From assembly GCA_964446835.1 (NCBI GenBank), contig CAYUQT010000053.1:1-64000 (forward strand): a DNA stretch of 64,000 bases, written 5' to 3'. Of the stretch, positions 26,501 through 36,200 are shown in pieces. Below the pieces are notes generated by a model. The model was not told the origin of the DNA, did no database searches, and worked only from the letters and a program-made list of their open reading frames with translations. The position numbers and the translations under genes are program-made. Position 1 is the stretch's first letter. Every line of letters starts with the position of its first letter. This DNA comes from CAYUQT01 sp964446835 (GTDB lineage Bacteria; Planctomycetota; Phycisphaerae; UBA1845; JAFGLZ01).

Positions 26501-27068
26501 TCGCGTCGGCTCGCGGGATCCTCAGCAGGAGGTCGTCGCCGAGGCGAACGCTTAGCGCCTTGGCCAGCGGTTCGTTGAGTGTGATGCGACGCGTAGTCGA
26601 TGGGACCGTGGAGGCGGATGGCGGTGTGGACCTTGCGGAGTCCGGGGTGGCTCGGAGTCGCCAGAATCGCTCGTCGACGCCTAAGACCTCGGCGCGACCG
26701 ACCCTTGCAGAACCGTCGGCTCGTTCGAGGGCGCCGCGGGTCAGAATAATCGGCGCGAGGAGCTCAGCGGAGGAGGTCTTTGGTGTGTCTCCCGCGTCGC
26801 CGCCGGCCAGCGCCTCGCGGAAGAATCTGGGGCAGACCAACGCATGGTCGATGCGTCCCAGCCCGCCCAGGGCGAACTCGCGGAGACTGCCTCGCATCGA
26901 ATCGCCGACGATCAGGGCGCCGGTCAGAACGGCCGAGCACACGCCGACGGCCAGGACGGTACAGAGATGCGGCCAGCGATACCAAAGGAGGTCACGAACA
27001 AGAAGCGTCGACGATCGCACACGCGCACCCGGATTCCTGCCCACTCCGACGGTCCGCGATTCTACCAT
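23586..27068 (-). CDS. Very large FtsX-family ABC transporter permease
   Basis: A 1160-aa inner-membrane protein of the MacB/FtsX/LolE type. The first transmembrane helix is near residues 35-52, followed by a large extracytoplasmic domain. A central helix bundle (FFLIAAAALLVALLFRLSVEQRG with the conserved cytoplasmic motif QIGILLAVGLTPRRVAWHLF) marks the first FtsX core. A second extracytoplasmic domain and a C-terminal FtsX core (VFERRTELAVLQALGFGRRALKWIVLSEH) follow. Two FtsX cores in one chain match the duplicated permeases common in planctomycetes. No ATP-binding subunit gene is adjacent, so a partner elsewhere is expected. The start ATG has no clear ribosome site. Probable role: lipoprotein, lipid or peptide export. 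Confidence 0.8.
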   Translation of the reverse strand: MVESRTVGVGRNPGARVRSSTLLVRDLLWYRWPHLCTVLAVGVCSAVLTGALIVGDSMRGSLREFALGGLGRIDHALVCPRFFREALAGGDAGDTPKTSSAELLAPIILTRGALERADGSARVGRAEVLGVDERFWRLRATPDSARSTPPSASTVPSTTRRITLNEPLAKALSVRLGDDLLLRIPRADAIWGELLFGRRDRNVVSIRLTVDRIIPAEDLGRFALRPSSAPPLNAYVPLAVLQRALKRPGRCNAMLSAGSGSDSAKPSKPLQQRLRDRLTLDDIGLRLRRDAERGYLAIESESILIDPAIGRACTGAPAPPLAGVLTYLADSLSLDPPPSSPPAPSIPYATVAAIDASDSARMPLRLVDGSVVPKLAEDEILLNEWAAQDLGIAPGRTIRMTYRVVSSFGEIRSQTREFRVRGIVKLDEAAADRGWAPEYEGVTNAQSMSDWDPPFPIDMKQIRPKDEDYWKRYGPAPKAFIALGMGQLLWTQSHERFGRLTSLRRVLAAGTDVAAAAARFERDLLSRMPPDRFGLTFEPIRKQAIEAAGGNTDFSGLFVGFSFFLIAAAALLVALLFRLSVEQRGRQIGILLAVGLTPRRVAWHLFVEGAILAILGAAIGLLGAGGYASLMLAGLQTWWSAAATPPILRTHFSPTTFLIGAGASAFVGLASIAWALRGMTRLTPTALLTGATPDTTGEASTRSAKVRRAILILSIVAAIALFVVAVRVPVPAFFGIGVSVLIAALTALADLMHQVSRSPNRRSPLASLTRLALRNIGRNPRRSLTTVALIACACFILIVTAVHRRRPDVDGGRQSGTGGFTFVAESTVPILHNLSFDEGRKALNLPPLSSRASKETVIYPFRLRAGDDASCLNLYPPNRPRILGAPDAMILRGGFLFASSQAQTRQQQANPWLLLNHVYVDGAIPTIGDESTVRWLLHLGLGQDLSITDDLGQTVRLRIIAMLSGSALQGEMIIAESRFLQLFPSVVGRSFFLIEARGDGAAELRKTLESALSDYGMILVPATERLGRYMAVENTYLSVFATLGGLGMVLGTLALAAVLVRGVFERRTELAVLQALGFGRRALKWIVLSEHAALLLLGIAVGGSSAILAAAPHLRAQPESVPWLSLALTLGAMGVVGIGSAWAAMTLSLRSPLLPALHRN

Positions 27069-27181
27069 GTCGGCGGATGCTTAGAACGGCCGACACGGGC
27101 AGGGAACTACCTCATACGGCAGAGACCTCCAAGACTCCACCGCCACGCCGGCGATCGGAGCGATCCAACGCCCGAGGCGTG

Positions 27182-27871
27182 CTACTTCTTTTCGTCCTCT
27201 TGCGAGGCGACCGCGGTGGCCTTGGCATCCTTCTTTGCGGTCTTGGTGTCCTTGTCTGCGGTCTTGGTCTTGCTGCTGCGGGCCTTGGTTTTGGTCTTGT
27301 TCTTGGTCTTGGCATCGGCGACTGCCGAGTGCTTACCCTTGGTCGCGGTGCCCTTCTTGGCAGTGGCCTTGTGGGCAGCGCTCTTGCTCGACGCCTTGCC
27401 CTTGGTGTTGTGGGCTACAGCCGACTTGGACGACTTCTTGGAGGTCTTTCCGGCCGTGCGCGTGGCCTTGTGGCTCGCCGAGGATTTGCCGTGCTTGGTC
27501 TTGGCCGTATGCGCCTTTGCGGACGAACTCTTGGCAGTATGGGTCTTGGCGGCCGAGGCGGCTACCTTCGCGCCCTTGGGAGCCTCGGCGGAGATCGGCG
27601 GAAGGTCGGACGGCGGAACGTCAACCGGCGCCGCATTGGGCTTCTCGACCAGGACAGACTTATCGGGGATGACGATGGGAGAACCGACGGGCTTGGCATC
27701 CAGCGGCGGAACGATCGGCGCCGCCTTCGGCGACGACAGGTCACCGGTCAGGGGCGCCGGAGCGGGGCTGTTCGCCTTGGTTGTGTTGAAGGTGTCCGTA
27801 CCTTGCACCTTCGCCTGGCAAGCCCCACACGTCAACAGCATCAATCCACAAATGGCAACACATCGTTTCAT
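27182..27871 (-). CDS. Exported protein with a histone H1-like Lys/Ala/Ser/Thr-rich tail
   Basis: A 229-aa protein. Residues 1-20 are a signal peptide (KRCVAICGLMLLTCGACQA; the LLTCG stretch could also be read as a lipobox). Residues 30-95 are Pro-rich and acidic/neutral. From about residue 98 to the end the chain is almost entirely Lys, Ala, Ser and Thr in short repeats (KTHTAKSSSAKAHTAKTKHGK, KTKNKTKTKARSSKTKT). Such tails resemble histone H1/AlgP-type DNA-binding tails, but this one follows a secretion signal. Function unknown; possible polyanion binding at the envelope. Codon repetition of the tail makes it prone to slippage. Confidence 0.7.
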   Translation of the reverse strand: MKRCVAICGLMLLTCGACQAKVQGTDTFNTTKANSPAPAPLTGDLSSPKAAPIVPPLDAKPVGSPIVIPDKSVLVEKPNAAPVDVPPSDLPPISAEAPKGAKVAASAAKTHTAKSSSAKAHTAKTKHGKSSASHKATRTAGKTSKKSSKSAVAHNTKGKASSKSAAHKATAKKGTATKGKHSAVADAKTKNKTKTKARSSKTKTADKDTKTAKKDAKATAVASQEDEKK

Positions 27872-28135
27872 TGGACGCCCCTATCCAATAGTGAGACGGC
27901 ACCCTCTTCCGGTGGGAGACGCTCCCCCCTGAATGGAACTGTGGACCGTTTTGGCACCGCACCTTGCGCGATCCACAGCAGACTATCATGCCTTCCAGGA
28001 CGTCCGGAATCAAGAGGGAGTCCTGCATAGAGTAGGTCGGGGAATGGTAGGCTCTGAAACCGACAGTACCTCATTCGGGTGGTCCGGGGGTTCGCAGGCT
28101 CGAAGGGAATCGGAGGGAGGTGTCGTCATGTAGTG
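27872..28135. other. Intergenic region
   Basis: About 264 bases upstream of the H1-like gene. No gene is supported. It presumably carries that gene's promoter and the 3' end of the epimerase transcript. Confidence 0.35.
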
Positions 28136-29044
28136 TTAAGTACTTAACATGTTGTCCAGGGCCGCATCGAGGGTCTGGAAGGCGAATGGGTAGCCGTGTT
28201 TGGACGCGACATGGGGTCGGACACGCTGACTGGCCAACACGACATCTGCCCCACCACCGACGGTCAGTTTGAGGAGAGCGGATGGAACCCTAAGTAAACT
28301 GGGGCGGTTCATGATACGTCCAAGTACTTGAGCGAAATGGCGGGACGTCACAGGTTCAGGAGACACCGCATTGAGGGCCCCTTCGAGGTTCGGTCGAGTC
28401 AATGAAAGGATTAACATATCGACCAGATCCTGGTAATGAATCCAGCTCATCCACTGACGGCCGTCGCCGGTCGGTCCGCCGAGAAACCACCGGAATACAG
28501 GAAGGAGAGTGGCCAGGGCACCCCCCGCAGGATCGAGCACCACACCGAATCGCGCCCGGACGACGCGGGTGCCTGTTTCGGCGGCGCGCTGAGCCTCGGC
28601 CTCCCAGGCCACACACACCTCTGAAAGGAAGCCTTGTCCCGGTGGGCTGTCCTCATCAAGCCACTGATCGCCGCGATGGCCGTAGTATCCCACGGCCGAG
28701 GCATTGACCAGAATGCCACACCGGCCGGCCGATCGCCCGATGGCATCGACGACGTGCCGAGTTGCGAGCACCCGACTGTCGCGGATGTGCCGTTTCTGCT
28801 CTGCGTTCCATCGGTGGGCGAAGAGGTTCTCGCCGGCCAAGTTGATGACCGCATCACAGCGTGCGATCTCCTCCTGCCAGGTTCCGGCCTGTGTGGGGTC
28901 GCCGTGGATCGACATAGTGCCCGATGCGGTCGTCGATACCCTGGGGGATCGGGTCAGAAGAACGACCTCATGTCCCTGTTGTCGGAGAGTGGGTATCAGC
29001 CGGCGTCCCACCAGTCCTGTACCGCCAGTGATGAAGACTCGCAT
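28136..29044 (-). CDS. TIGR01777-type NAD(P)-dependent epimerase (YfcH-like SDR)
   Basis: A 302-aa extended short-chain dehydrogenase. MRVFITGGTGLVGRRLIPTL is the nucleotide-binding strand-turn-helix; CDAVINLAGENLFAHRWN and NASAVGYYGHRGDQWLDE are hallmarks of the TIGR01777/SulA-YfcH family. A C-terminal DUF1731-like end is present (GRIMNRPSLLRVPSALLKL, MLASQR-type region). The frame is open upstream, but the ATG at 29044 is chosen because AGGAG precedes it and the Rossmann strand starts there. Substrate unknown. It is 106 nt downstream of the sirtuin gene. Confidence 0.85.
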   Translation of the reverse strand: MRVFITGGTGLVGRRLIPTLRQQGHEVVLLTRSPRVSTTASGTMSIHGDPTQAGTWQEEIARCDAVINLAGENLFAHRWNAEQKRHIRDSRVLATRHVVDAIGRSAGRCGILVNASAVGYYGHRGDQWLDEDSPPGQGFLSEVCVAWEAEAQRAAETGTRVVRARFGVVLDPAGGALATLLPVFRWFLGGPTGDGRQWMSWIHYQDLVDMLILSLTRPNLEGALNAVSPEPVTSRHFAQVLGRIMNRPSLLRVPSALLKLTVGGGADVVLASQRVRPHVASKHGYPFAFQTLDAALDNMLST

Positions 29045-29150
29045 GATGGCAGCTCCTGAATCGCCGCGGCGCGTGCGGCGGGCCCACGACATGAAGGCGG
29101 AGGGGACGATCGATACGCGGACCGTCGGGGGCGTGGGTCCTCCGCGTTCG

Positions 29151-29963
29151 TCAGGCCAGGATGGCCGGCACGGTCTGGGTGGCCGGACCGACGACGAGAA
29201 CATTCGCCCAGGCCGCTCTGAATTTTGGGTCGAGCGTGGTCACCACGATCTTGGCACCGGCCTCATGAGCAATCATGGGCAGCATGGCGGCCGGATAGAC
29301 CTGGGCCGAGGTGCCCACGACAAGCATGGCGTCGCAGCGTCGGCAGGCATCTTCGGAGCTCTGCCAGGCGTCGGGCGGAAGCGACTCGCCGAAGAAGACG
29401 ATGGCCGGTCTCATTCGCCCTCGGCAGACTTCGCACTTGGGCAGGAGAGGGCCGAGGACCCGCGCGAGGCGGAGTCGCCTTCCCAGGCGTGGCAGCGGCT
29501 CGGCGAGCTGCTCGACCATGGCATGGAGCTGTTGTCTGGGCAGGTCCTTTCGCCAGCCGCACTGATCGCACTGCACGGCATAAACGGTGCCATGAAGTTC
29601 ATGGACGGTCGTGCTGCCGGCGGCCTGATGCAGGCCGTCGATGTTCTGTGTGGTTACCGTGACGGGCTTGCGCCGCTCGATGTCGGCGATGGCCAGATGG
29701 GCATCGTTGGGTTCGGCGCGAACGGCGTCGCCGATGCCGGCATATACGAACTCGCGCAGTCGGTCGGGCTGGGTGATGATCACGCGCGTCAGGCCGATGA
29801 GCGTGGCGAATTCCTCGGGCGGGAAACGCTCCCAGATCCCGCCCTCGTCTCGGAAGGTGGGGATCCCGCTTTCGGCCGAGAGCCCGGCTCCGGAGAAGAC
29901 GACAATCCGGCGAGCACCGGCGAAGATGTGACGAGCGGAGGTCAGGGCGTCGCACTGGTCCAT
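29151..29963 (-). CDS. NAD-dependent protein deacylase, Sir2 family
   Basis: A 270-aa sirtuin. Seen: VVFSGAGLSAESGIPTFRD (NAD-binding GAG...GIPxFR), TVTTQNIDGLHQAAGS (TQNID), the catalytic His in VHELHGTV, and a zinc module CDQC...CEVC. The C-terminal strand VVGTSAQVYPAAMLP is typical. It removes acetyl or acyl groups from lysines using NAD. The ATG at 29963 is favoured because the preceding in-frame residues are Arg/Pro-rich and unlike the family. It lies between a cysteine synthase gene (167 nt upstream) and the epimerase. Confidence 0.9.
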   Translation of the reverse strand: MDQCDALTSARHIFAGARRIVVFSGAGLSAESGIPTFRDEGGIWERFPPEEFATLIGLTRVIITQPDRLREFVYAGIGDAVRAEPNDAHLAIADIERRKPVTVTTQNIDGLHQAAGSTTVHELHGTVYAVQCDQCGWRKDLPRQQLHAMVEQLAEPLPRLGRRLRLARVLGPLLPKCEVCRGRMRPAIVFFGESLPPDAWQSSEDACRRCDAMLVVGTSAQVYPAAMLPMIAHEAGAKIVVTTLDPKFRAAWANVLVVGPATQTVPAILA

Positions 29964-30129
29964 CGCGGAGGATTCCTTCTGGGACAACGGCCGGGTCCCA
30001 TGCAAACGAACGAGTGGTTCCGGGAGGATACGCATCGGAAGGCGTCGCGTCGGCGGTCGCCCTCCCGGTGTCCTATGGGTGAGGAGCCCGGCCCCGCCGG
30101 AAGCCCACCCTGTCGCCCACGCTCTTCTA

Positions 30130-31086
30130 TTACGGGGGGCACTGTGCACAGAACGACCGGAAGGCCTCTGTGGACAGGTAGCGATCCCCGCGGTCGGGCA
30201 GGATGCAGACCACCGTGGACCCGCGGGGGAGGTCGCGAGCGACCTGAACGGAGCCCCAGACGGCAGCTCCGCTGCTCAGCCCGCAGAAGACCCCCTCGCG
30301 CTGCATCAGGTCTCGCATGGTCTCGAAAGCGTCCTCGTCTTTACAGATCCGTACGTCGTCCAGGACGTCACGCTTGTAGATGGACGGGACCATGGATTCG
30401 GTCAGGTTCTTCAGGCCCTGGATGGTATGCCCGATGGTCGGTTCGATCGCCACGACGCGAACGCGTGCGGAGGACTCTCGGAACCTTCGGGTGCAGCCCA
30501 TGAGGGTTCCGCTGGTGCCCAGTCCGGCGACGAAGACGGTGAGTTCGCCACCGGTGTCGCGGAGGATTTCCGGCGCGGTCGTCTCGTAGTGGCTCAGGGG
30601 ATTGGCCGGATTGCTGAACTGGTCGGGCATGAAATACTGTTCGGAGCTGCTCTCGAAGACGTGCTGGGCGCGTTTGATCGCCCCGTCGGTCTTATCGCAG
30701 GCAGCGGTAATCTCGACTTCGGCACCGAAGGCCGTCAGGATGGCTCGGCGTTCCTGGCTGACACACGCGGGCATGCACAGCTTGAGCCGGTATCCCTTGG
30801 CGCTGGCCACCATGGCCAGTCCGATGCCGGTATTGCCCGAGGTGGGTTCGAGGATGGTCTTGTCGTGTGTCAGTTCTCCCGATTCCTCGGCCTTCTCGAT
30901 CATATAGAGGGCCGGGCGGTCCTTGACGGACCCGCCGGGGTTGTTGCCCTCGAGTTTGCAGAGAATACGAACGCCGGTCTTGTCGGTGCTCCAGATATTG
31001 CGAAGTTCGACCATGGGCGTATTGCCGATGGCGTCGAGAAGACTCTGGTATCGGATCCTGGACTTGGGCTGCGTTGCCGTGGTCAT
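30130..31086 (-). CDS. PLP-dependent cysteine synthase (CysK/CysM family)
   Basis: A 318-aa beta-replacement enzyme that makes cysteine from O-acetylserine (or an analogue) and a sulfur donor. The PLP lysine is Lys55 in NNPGGSVKDRPA. The phosphate loop is GLGTSGTLMG and the substrate loop EPTSGNTGIGLAM. SVKDRP and GVFCGLSSGAA lean towards CysM-type members that accept thiosulfate or a different carrier. No cysE is beside it. The divergent Tat-exported protein starts 200 nt upstream. Confidence 0.87.
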   Translation of the reverse strand: MTTATQPKSRIRYQSLLDAIGNTPMVELRNIWSTDKTGVRILCKLEGNNPGGSVKDRPALYMIEKAEESGELTHDKTILEPTSGNTGIGLAMVASAKGYRLKLCMPACVSQERRAILTAFGAEVEITAACDKTDGAIKRAQHVFESSSEQYFMPDQFSNPANPLSHYETTAPEILRDTGGELTVFVAGLGTSGTLMGCTRRFRESSARVRVVAIEPTIGHTIQGLKNLTESMVPSIYKRDVLDDVRICKDEDAFETMRDLMQREGVFCGLSSGAAVWGSVQVARDLPRGSTVVCILPDRGDRYLSTEAFRSFCAQCPP

Positions 31087-31285
31087 CGTGTCAGCGTCCC
31101 TTAGTAAGTAGCTTCCTCCAGACCTTCAATTTACATTCGCCGAGGGGGCGCGGCAAGGCAACTTTGAACCTTCGGAACGTCGCCGAATCCGTGTTCGGAT
31201 TGAATTCGGGGCCGCTAGGAGGTAGGTTTTACGCTTCACGATCCCGGCGTACCGGGCGTATCCAGACCCTTGGAGGTATCGGGTA

Positions 31286-32278
31286 ATGCAGGACCAGGGA
31301 TTGAATCGTAGGGCGTTTCTGGGAACCACGGGCACAGGAGCAGCCCTGACGGCATTGGGCACCATGGCGTACTCCGGCACGGCCGAAGCCCAGGAGAAGG
31401 CCGGGACGGATTCGGCGGGGAAGTTTGCGTTTCAGCGGGTAACGGGTATGAAGGTCGGCATGCTGACCAACCCGTTCGGCGGCGAGCCGCTCGAACGAGT
31501 GCTGGATTTCGCCAAGGACGCGGGGATTCAATGCCTGGAGTGCAACGCCTGGCCGGGCAGCAAGCACGTCGACCCCACGAAGATCGACGCCGCCGAGGCC
31601 GATCGGATCAAGCAGATGGTGGCCGCTCGTGGATTGGAGATCAGCGGTCTGGCGTATTACGAGGACATCGCCGACTCCAAGAAGGGCCCTGGGGTTCAGC
31701 GACACGCCCTGAAGCTGGTCGAGGCGGCAGCGCTGCTGGGCGTTCCGACCGTGTGCATGTGTGCCGGTTGGCCTGTGGACGGCATGTCGAAGATCGACAC
31801 GATCCGCAAGGTTCTGCCAGGCCGGTTCGCACCGGTGCTGGCGCTGGCCAAGAGCAAGGGTGTTCGAATTGCGATAGAGAACTACTTCGCCACGAACCTT
31901 CAGGGGCTGGACACGTTCGAGGTCCTCTTCGACACGATCAAAGACGACAACTTCGGTTTGAACTACGACCCGTCGCACCTGTATCACCAGGAGTGCGATC
32001 ACCTGCTGCCAGTGTCGATGTTCCCCAAACGGATATTCCACACCCACGCAAAGGACACCCTGGTCGATCGCGCAAAGAGGGCCAAGGTCGGCATTCTCGC
32101 GGACGACTGGTGGCAGTACGTGATCCCGGGGCTGGGCAATATCCAGTGGGGCGAGTACGTCAGCCATCTGCGGAAGAACGGATATAACGGCGTCATGAGT
32201 ATCGAGCACGAGGACGGATCGTTGAATCGTGAACAGGGGTTCATCCTCGCCGCCCGATTCCTCCGGCAGTTCTGCTAA
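31286..32278 (+). CDS. Tat-exported sugar phosphate isomerase/epimerase-like TIM barrel
   Basis: A 330-aa protein with a twin-arginine signal (NRRAFLGTTGTGAALTALG, cleavage near AEA-Q). The mature part is a xylose-isomerase-like barrel: KVGMLTNPFGGEPLERVLDF, IAIENYFATNLQG (metal Glu), LNYDPSHLYHQ (metal Asp/His), FHTHAKDT (His) and GVMSIEHEDG (Glu). Tat export implies folding, probably with metal, before transport, a common planctomycete habit. GGAGG lies 8 nt before the ATG. It is followed after 30 nt by a lipoprotein gene. Substrate unknown; probably a sugar or sugar acid in the periplasm. Confidence 0.88.
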   Translation: MQDQGLNRRAFLGTTGTGAALTALGTMAYSGTAEAQEKAGTDSAGKFAFQRVTGMKVGMLTNPFGGEPLERVLDFAKDAGIQCLECNAWPGSKHVDPTKIDAAEADRIKQMVAARGLEISGLAYYEDIADSKKGPGVQRHALKLVEAAALLGVPTVCMCAGWPVDGMSKIDTIRKVLPGRFAPVLALAKSKGVRIAIENYFATNLQGLDTFEVLFDTIKDDNFGLNYDPSHLYHQECDHLLPVSMFPKRIFHTHAKDTLVDRAKRAKVGILADDWWQYVIPGLGNIQWGEYVSHLRKNGYNGVMSIEHEDGSLNREQGFILAARFLRQFC

Positions 32279-32308
32279 GGGGGGCGTGTCTGAGACGGAG
32301 GTATTCCC

Positions 32309-33013
32309 GTGTCGCGCTTCAACAGTGTGATCGTACTGTGGTGTCTCCTGTCGGTGATGGGACTGTTGCCCGGCTGTCAGAAGGAATCTCGGGTAGCGCT
32401 CAGAGTCCCACCGACAGACGAACCCGCACCGACGACGGCGGCCGCCCCGATCGAAATCAATCCGATTCAGGTCGGGGCCGAGGGGAAAGCCGAGCCCGTT
32501 CCGCCGAGCGAGCCGGTTCGCCCGGCCCGTCGATTTGTCTTCCTCGTCACCGGCATCGGCGTGGAACCCACCACGGGCAGCGCGATCGATCGCAAGTCTT
32601 CGGCCATCGAAGCGGCCGTGGTCGAGGCCATCGGCCAGGCCGCCCGAGAGATCCAGCGCGACCCCAAAACGGGCAAGGCCCCCATCGAGTACAAGCTGGA
32701 TATGGGCTCGGGGCTGACGGTGTTCGGCCAGCTCGTCCGCGGCGCCCCTCAGACTGTGGTACTTCTGGATCGCCACGGCCGGATCACCGAGCTGTGTTCC
32801 CGCAGCGGCGTGCTCGCCCATCCTCCCCATGGCAGTCGGACGCTCCAGTCGATCTTCGCCGCCACGAACGGGCAGTTCGTCCTGCAATCCACCCACCCGA
32901 CCGATCAGCCGGGGCAGTATGGGGCGAAGGTGGGCTATTATCGCAAAGTCGATCCGGCCATGACTCAAACCGCCGAGAACTCCGAGCCACCCGTGATCGC
33001 AAGGTTGCCATAA
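32309..33013 (+). CDS. Hypothetical lipoprotein (234 aa)
   Basis: Starts with GTG after GGAGG. Residues 1-23 form a lipoprotein signal with lipobox LLPGC. A Pro-rich linker follows, then a compact domain: FVFLVTGIGVEPTTGSAIDRKSS, an amphipathic helix rich in Ala (IEAAVVEAIGQAAREIQRD) and a strand pair (YKLDMGSGLTVFGQL, QTVVLLDRHGRITELCSRSG). I do not recognise the domain. It is probably co-transcribed with the Tat-exported TIM barrel 30 nt upstream. Confidence 0.7.
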   Translation: MSRFNSVIVLWCLLSVMGLLPGCQKESRVALRVPPTDEPAPTTAAAPIEINPIQVGAEGKAEPVPPSEPVRPARRFVFLVTGIGVEPTTGSAIDRKSSAIEAAVVEAIGQAAREIQRDPKTGKAPIEYKLDMGSGLTVFGQLVRGAPQTVVLLDRHGRITELCSRSGVLAHPPHGSRTLQSIFAATNGQFVLQSTHPTDQPGQYGAKVGYYRKVDPAMTQTAENSEPPVIARLP

Positions 33014-33079
33014 TCCCAACGCCCGGGCATCCCGGCGCCCGGGCACTGTGCGTCACCTCGCTGCGGAAGGAACAGACCG

Positions 33080-33193
33080 ATGCGTCTCGCAATGAGTCTC
33101 CGTCTGACGGTTCTGCTCGTGTCATTCACGTTGCTGCTGGGCTTCGCCCTGTATCGAGCCGTCATCTTCGTTCCCGCTCCGGGCATCCGCTGA
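33080..33193 (+). CDS. Very small membrane peptide (37 aa)
   Basis: AAGGA lies about 7 nt before the ATG at 33080. The peptide has a single hydrophobic helix (LTVLLVSFTLLLGFALYRAVIF) with a short basic N-terminus and no other motif. It follows the lipoprotein gene by 66 nt on the same strand. Support is limited to the ribosome site, the clean membrane-helix pattern and the position. Confidence 0.4.
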   Translation: MRLAMSLRLTVLLVSFTLLLGFALYRAVIFVPAPGIR

Positions 33194-33292
33194 AACGCTG
33201 CGGCAACAGTGGACGTGAGGACAAAGCGGTTGCTGTTGACCCAGCGAGTCGGACGCCGAGCTGAGACCTTCCGGAATGTGAAGCATCAAGAG

Positions 33293-36200
33293 CTACTCTC
33301 CAATGACCAATGTCAGGGGCGTTGCTTCGCCGCCGGCATGCTTGACGCGCACAACCAGGTGCCGGGTGTCGGGCAGATACTTCCAGCCCTCGGGCAACTC
33401 GGGAATCGACGGAACCGCCGACAGCTTCCGATCGCCATATGACACCTCCGCCACCTTGGGGCAGTTGGCCAGCAGAATCGTGCTGAACTCGTTCGCGTAG
33501 AAGCTCACGGGCACCGTGAGGGTCTTGTCCGAAAGGGTCGGAGTGCCCAGCCTCGCATTGGACGACACGTGCAGCGTGGGCTGCCCCTGGCGTCGCACGC
33601 ACACCGTCTTGATCTGCGGATCGTGTCCCTCGATGGTGACGCGATTCAGGATGATGTCCTCGGGATTGATGAACGGCCCGCAACGATCGGTCAGCCGCTT
33701 GTAGAGGCCGTCAGGGTAGGTCCCCTTCAGCTCCAGTTTCTCCTCGGCGAACTGGAGGTACTCACCGGAAACCGTCATGCCCTCGGCGATCTGCTTCCAT
33801 GGGAACGACGGATCATAGGGGGCCAGCTTCTGAAGGTAATAGGCGTAGACCAGACCGCACCATTGCACGGGATTGCCCAGCCACGAGTGCGTGAAGAAGG
33901 TCGATCCGAAGACCGGGATCGAGGCATACAGCATCCATGGCTGACGATCCGGCGCCTGCCAGACGTACTGGAAGGCCATGCCCGTCCAGGCCCAGTAGAT
34001 GGCGCGATCGAGATACCGGCGATCGCCCGTGATTTCGTAGGCATCCAGATAGGCGGCGATTGCGTAGGCCGAGCCGAGGACGTCGGGTTCGAAGATCGGG
34101 CATTCCCAGCCCTGGGCCCCGTGCGGTACAGCGAATCGCTCGTGATAGTCGAGGGCCTTGAGCCCGGCGGCCAGCGAGTCGGGATGCCCTGTAATCCGCG
34201 CGGTTCGGAGCAGGGCCTTGGCATGCAGCGCTACGATGCCCTGAGAGGCATAGCCCTCCGGCCCGAGCGCCTTGTGCTGCGCGCCCCCGCCCGGATGGAA
34301 GCCCCACACGCCGTCGGCGTTTCGGCCCTTGATGATGCCCGTGGCGTGGCCGATCATCGGGTGGATGGCCTGTGCGACGTGGCCCGTATAGAAGGGAGCG
34401 TTGCCGCTCATGATGTGACAGCAGGCCGCACTCAACAGGCCACTGACGTTGCCGTCCCGCAGCGTGTTGTTCCATATCAGGTGGGCCCGATCGAGCGAGG
34501 CCTTCCGCGTGGCCGCGTCGTCGGCCAGCAACGAGTCGAGCCAGAGAAATACGCCGAACTCGGGGGCGTTCGCCGGTGCCCAACCGACACAGTGGTTGGA
34601 CTTCTGATCCTTCTCGCTCCACACCGTCTTCATGAATCCATACCGGCTCACCTCGTAGAGCTTCTGAAGGTCGAAGCGTTTGGCGGTCGGAGCAGGCGGC
34701 GGATTGAGTTTGAAATAGTCCTTCATGGCGGCCACCGCATCGCCACCCGGCCTGAGCACCACCTTGGCACTCAGCGTCACAGTCGATCCCGCCGGCATGT
34801 CATACGATTCGGCTGCGATCCGCTCGTTCTCGTTGACGTATTGCGGGAAGCTGGGCGCAAAAACCTCCATTAGGTGATTCTCTTGCTTGTGGACGAGATT
34901 CGGCGAGGCGAACACGGCGCAGGGCCCGTAGTCCTTGCCGTTCCATTTCTGGTTGGCATCCCAGATGAGGGTGACGGAGCCGACCTTCGTCGACGCCATC
35001 ATCATCGGCACCGTGATCTTGAGCGGATCGACCATGAGGCGGTTGCTGATGGGCGGGGCGGCGTCGCGGGTACTGCTGCTGGGCTCGCCCTTGTCGAGGT
35101 ATTCCAGCCCGGGCAGAAGGGCCTGGCCGCGGTCTTTGGTCGGCACGCCGTCGGCCACGCGGAGCGAGATCGGGCAGAAGCGGCGGAGCGGTGCGCCCTG
35201 CGGCGCGGTCAGCTCGCCCGTGACGGTGACGACGGGTTCGGTCGGATCGAGACTGTAGGTCAGCCGGGCGTCGAGTGGCTGTCCGGCAGGAGTCTGAAAC
35301 TTTGCGGTAAATGTGACGATGGGCCGGCCGGAGTCGTCTCGAGCGGACACTTCGGGCGACGTCATCTTGCAGCGTGAGTTGCGGAAGGGTCCGGCTACTC
35401 GCTCTTGCGCCGGGAGCTTTTCCTTCGGAATGTGCTTGGCCGTGCCCACATGAACGTCGAGCAGGTCCGGCGCGATCGCGGCGGTTTGCCATTTGCCGTC
35501 TGTCGGCAACTGGAAGTGCGCGACCCATTCGACCTGCGATGATCCACTTGCATCGAGACGGACCCACACGATCCGGCAGGCGGGATTCTGGAGGATCACC
35601 TGATGCTCGCTGGCGTCGGCCCTGGTGAGCGGCTCGGCGCTCTGGTTCAGAATCGGCATGGCCTTGTGGACGCGAAAGTCCACCGGGCAGCCGGTGGCCC
35701 CGAAACACACGACGGCATCGGCTTCCAGCGAAACCATGGCGAAGTGCTGGCCGTTGCCGCCGCCGACCGGCGGGGCCTTGAACCACTGGACGAAGGTGGC
35801 CTCTTCATCGGGAGCCAGGACACGGTCTATCCGGCCCATGATGCGGACGTTGGGGTCATTGGTATCCCAGAGGTTGCCGGCCATTTCGCCGTAGCCCTTG
35901 CCGCTGTTGACGCAGAGTTTGAAGCTCATTCGCTCGCGGGTCGGCACCCAGGGCGCCTTGCCCCGGTTGCGGAGGGTCGCGCAGATCGGCAGGTCGTCGC
36001 CTTCGGTAACGACGGCTCGGCCGACGGTGACGTTCAGCAACTCAAGACCCGGCAGGAAGGCCAGGAGGCGAAGGCCAGCGGGCAGTGCCCCGCCTTCGGC
36101 AGTGATTCTGACCTTCCGCGCATCCGTCTTCAGGTTCTTGCCCAGAACGAACTGACCCACGCTCATCGGGCTGCCCGTCGCAGGCTCCATCCAGACGTCG

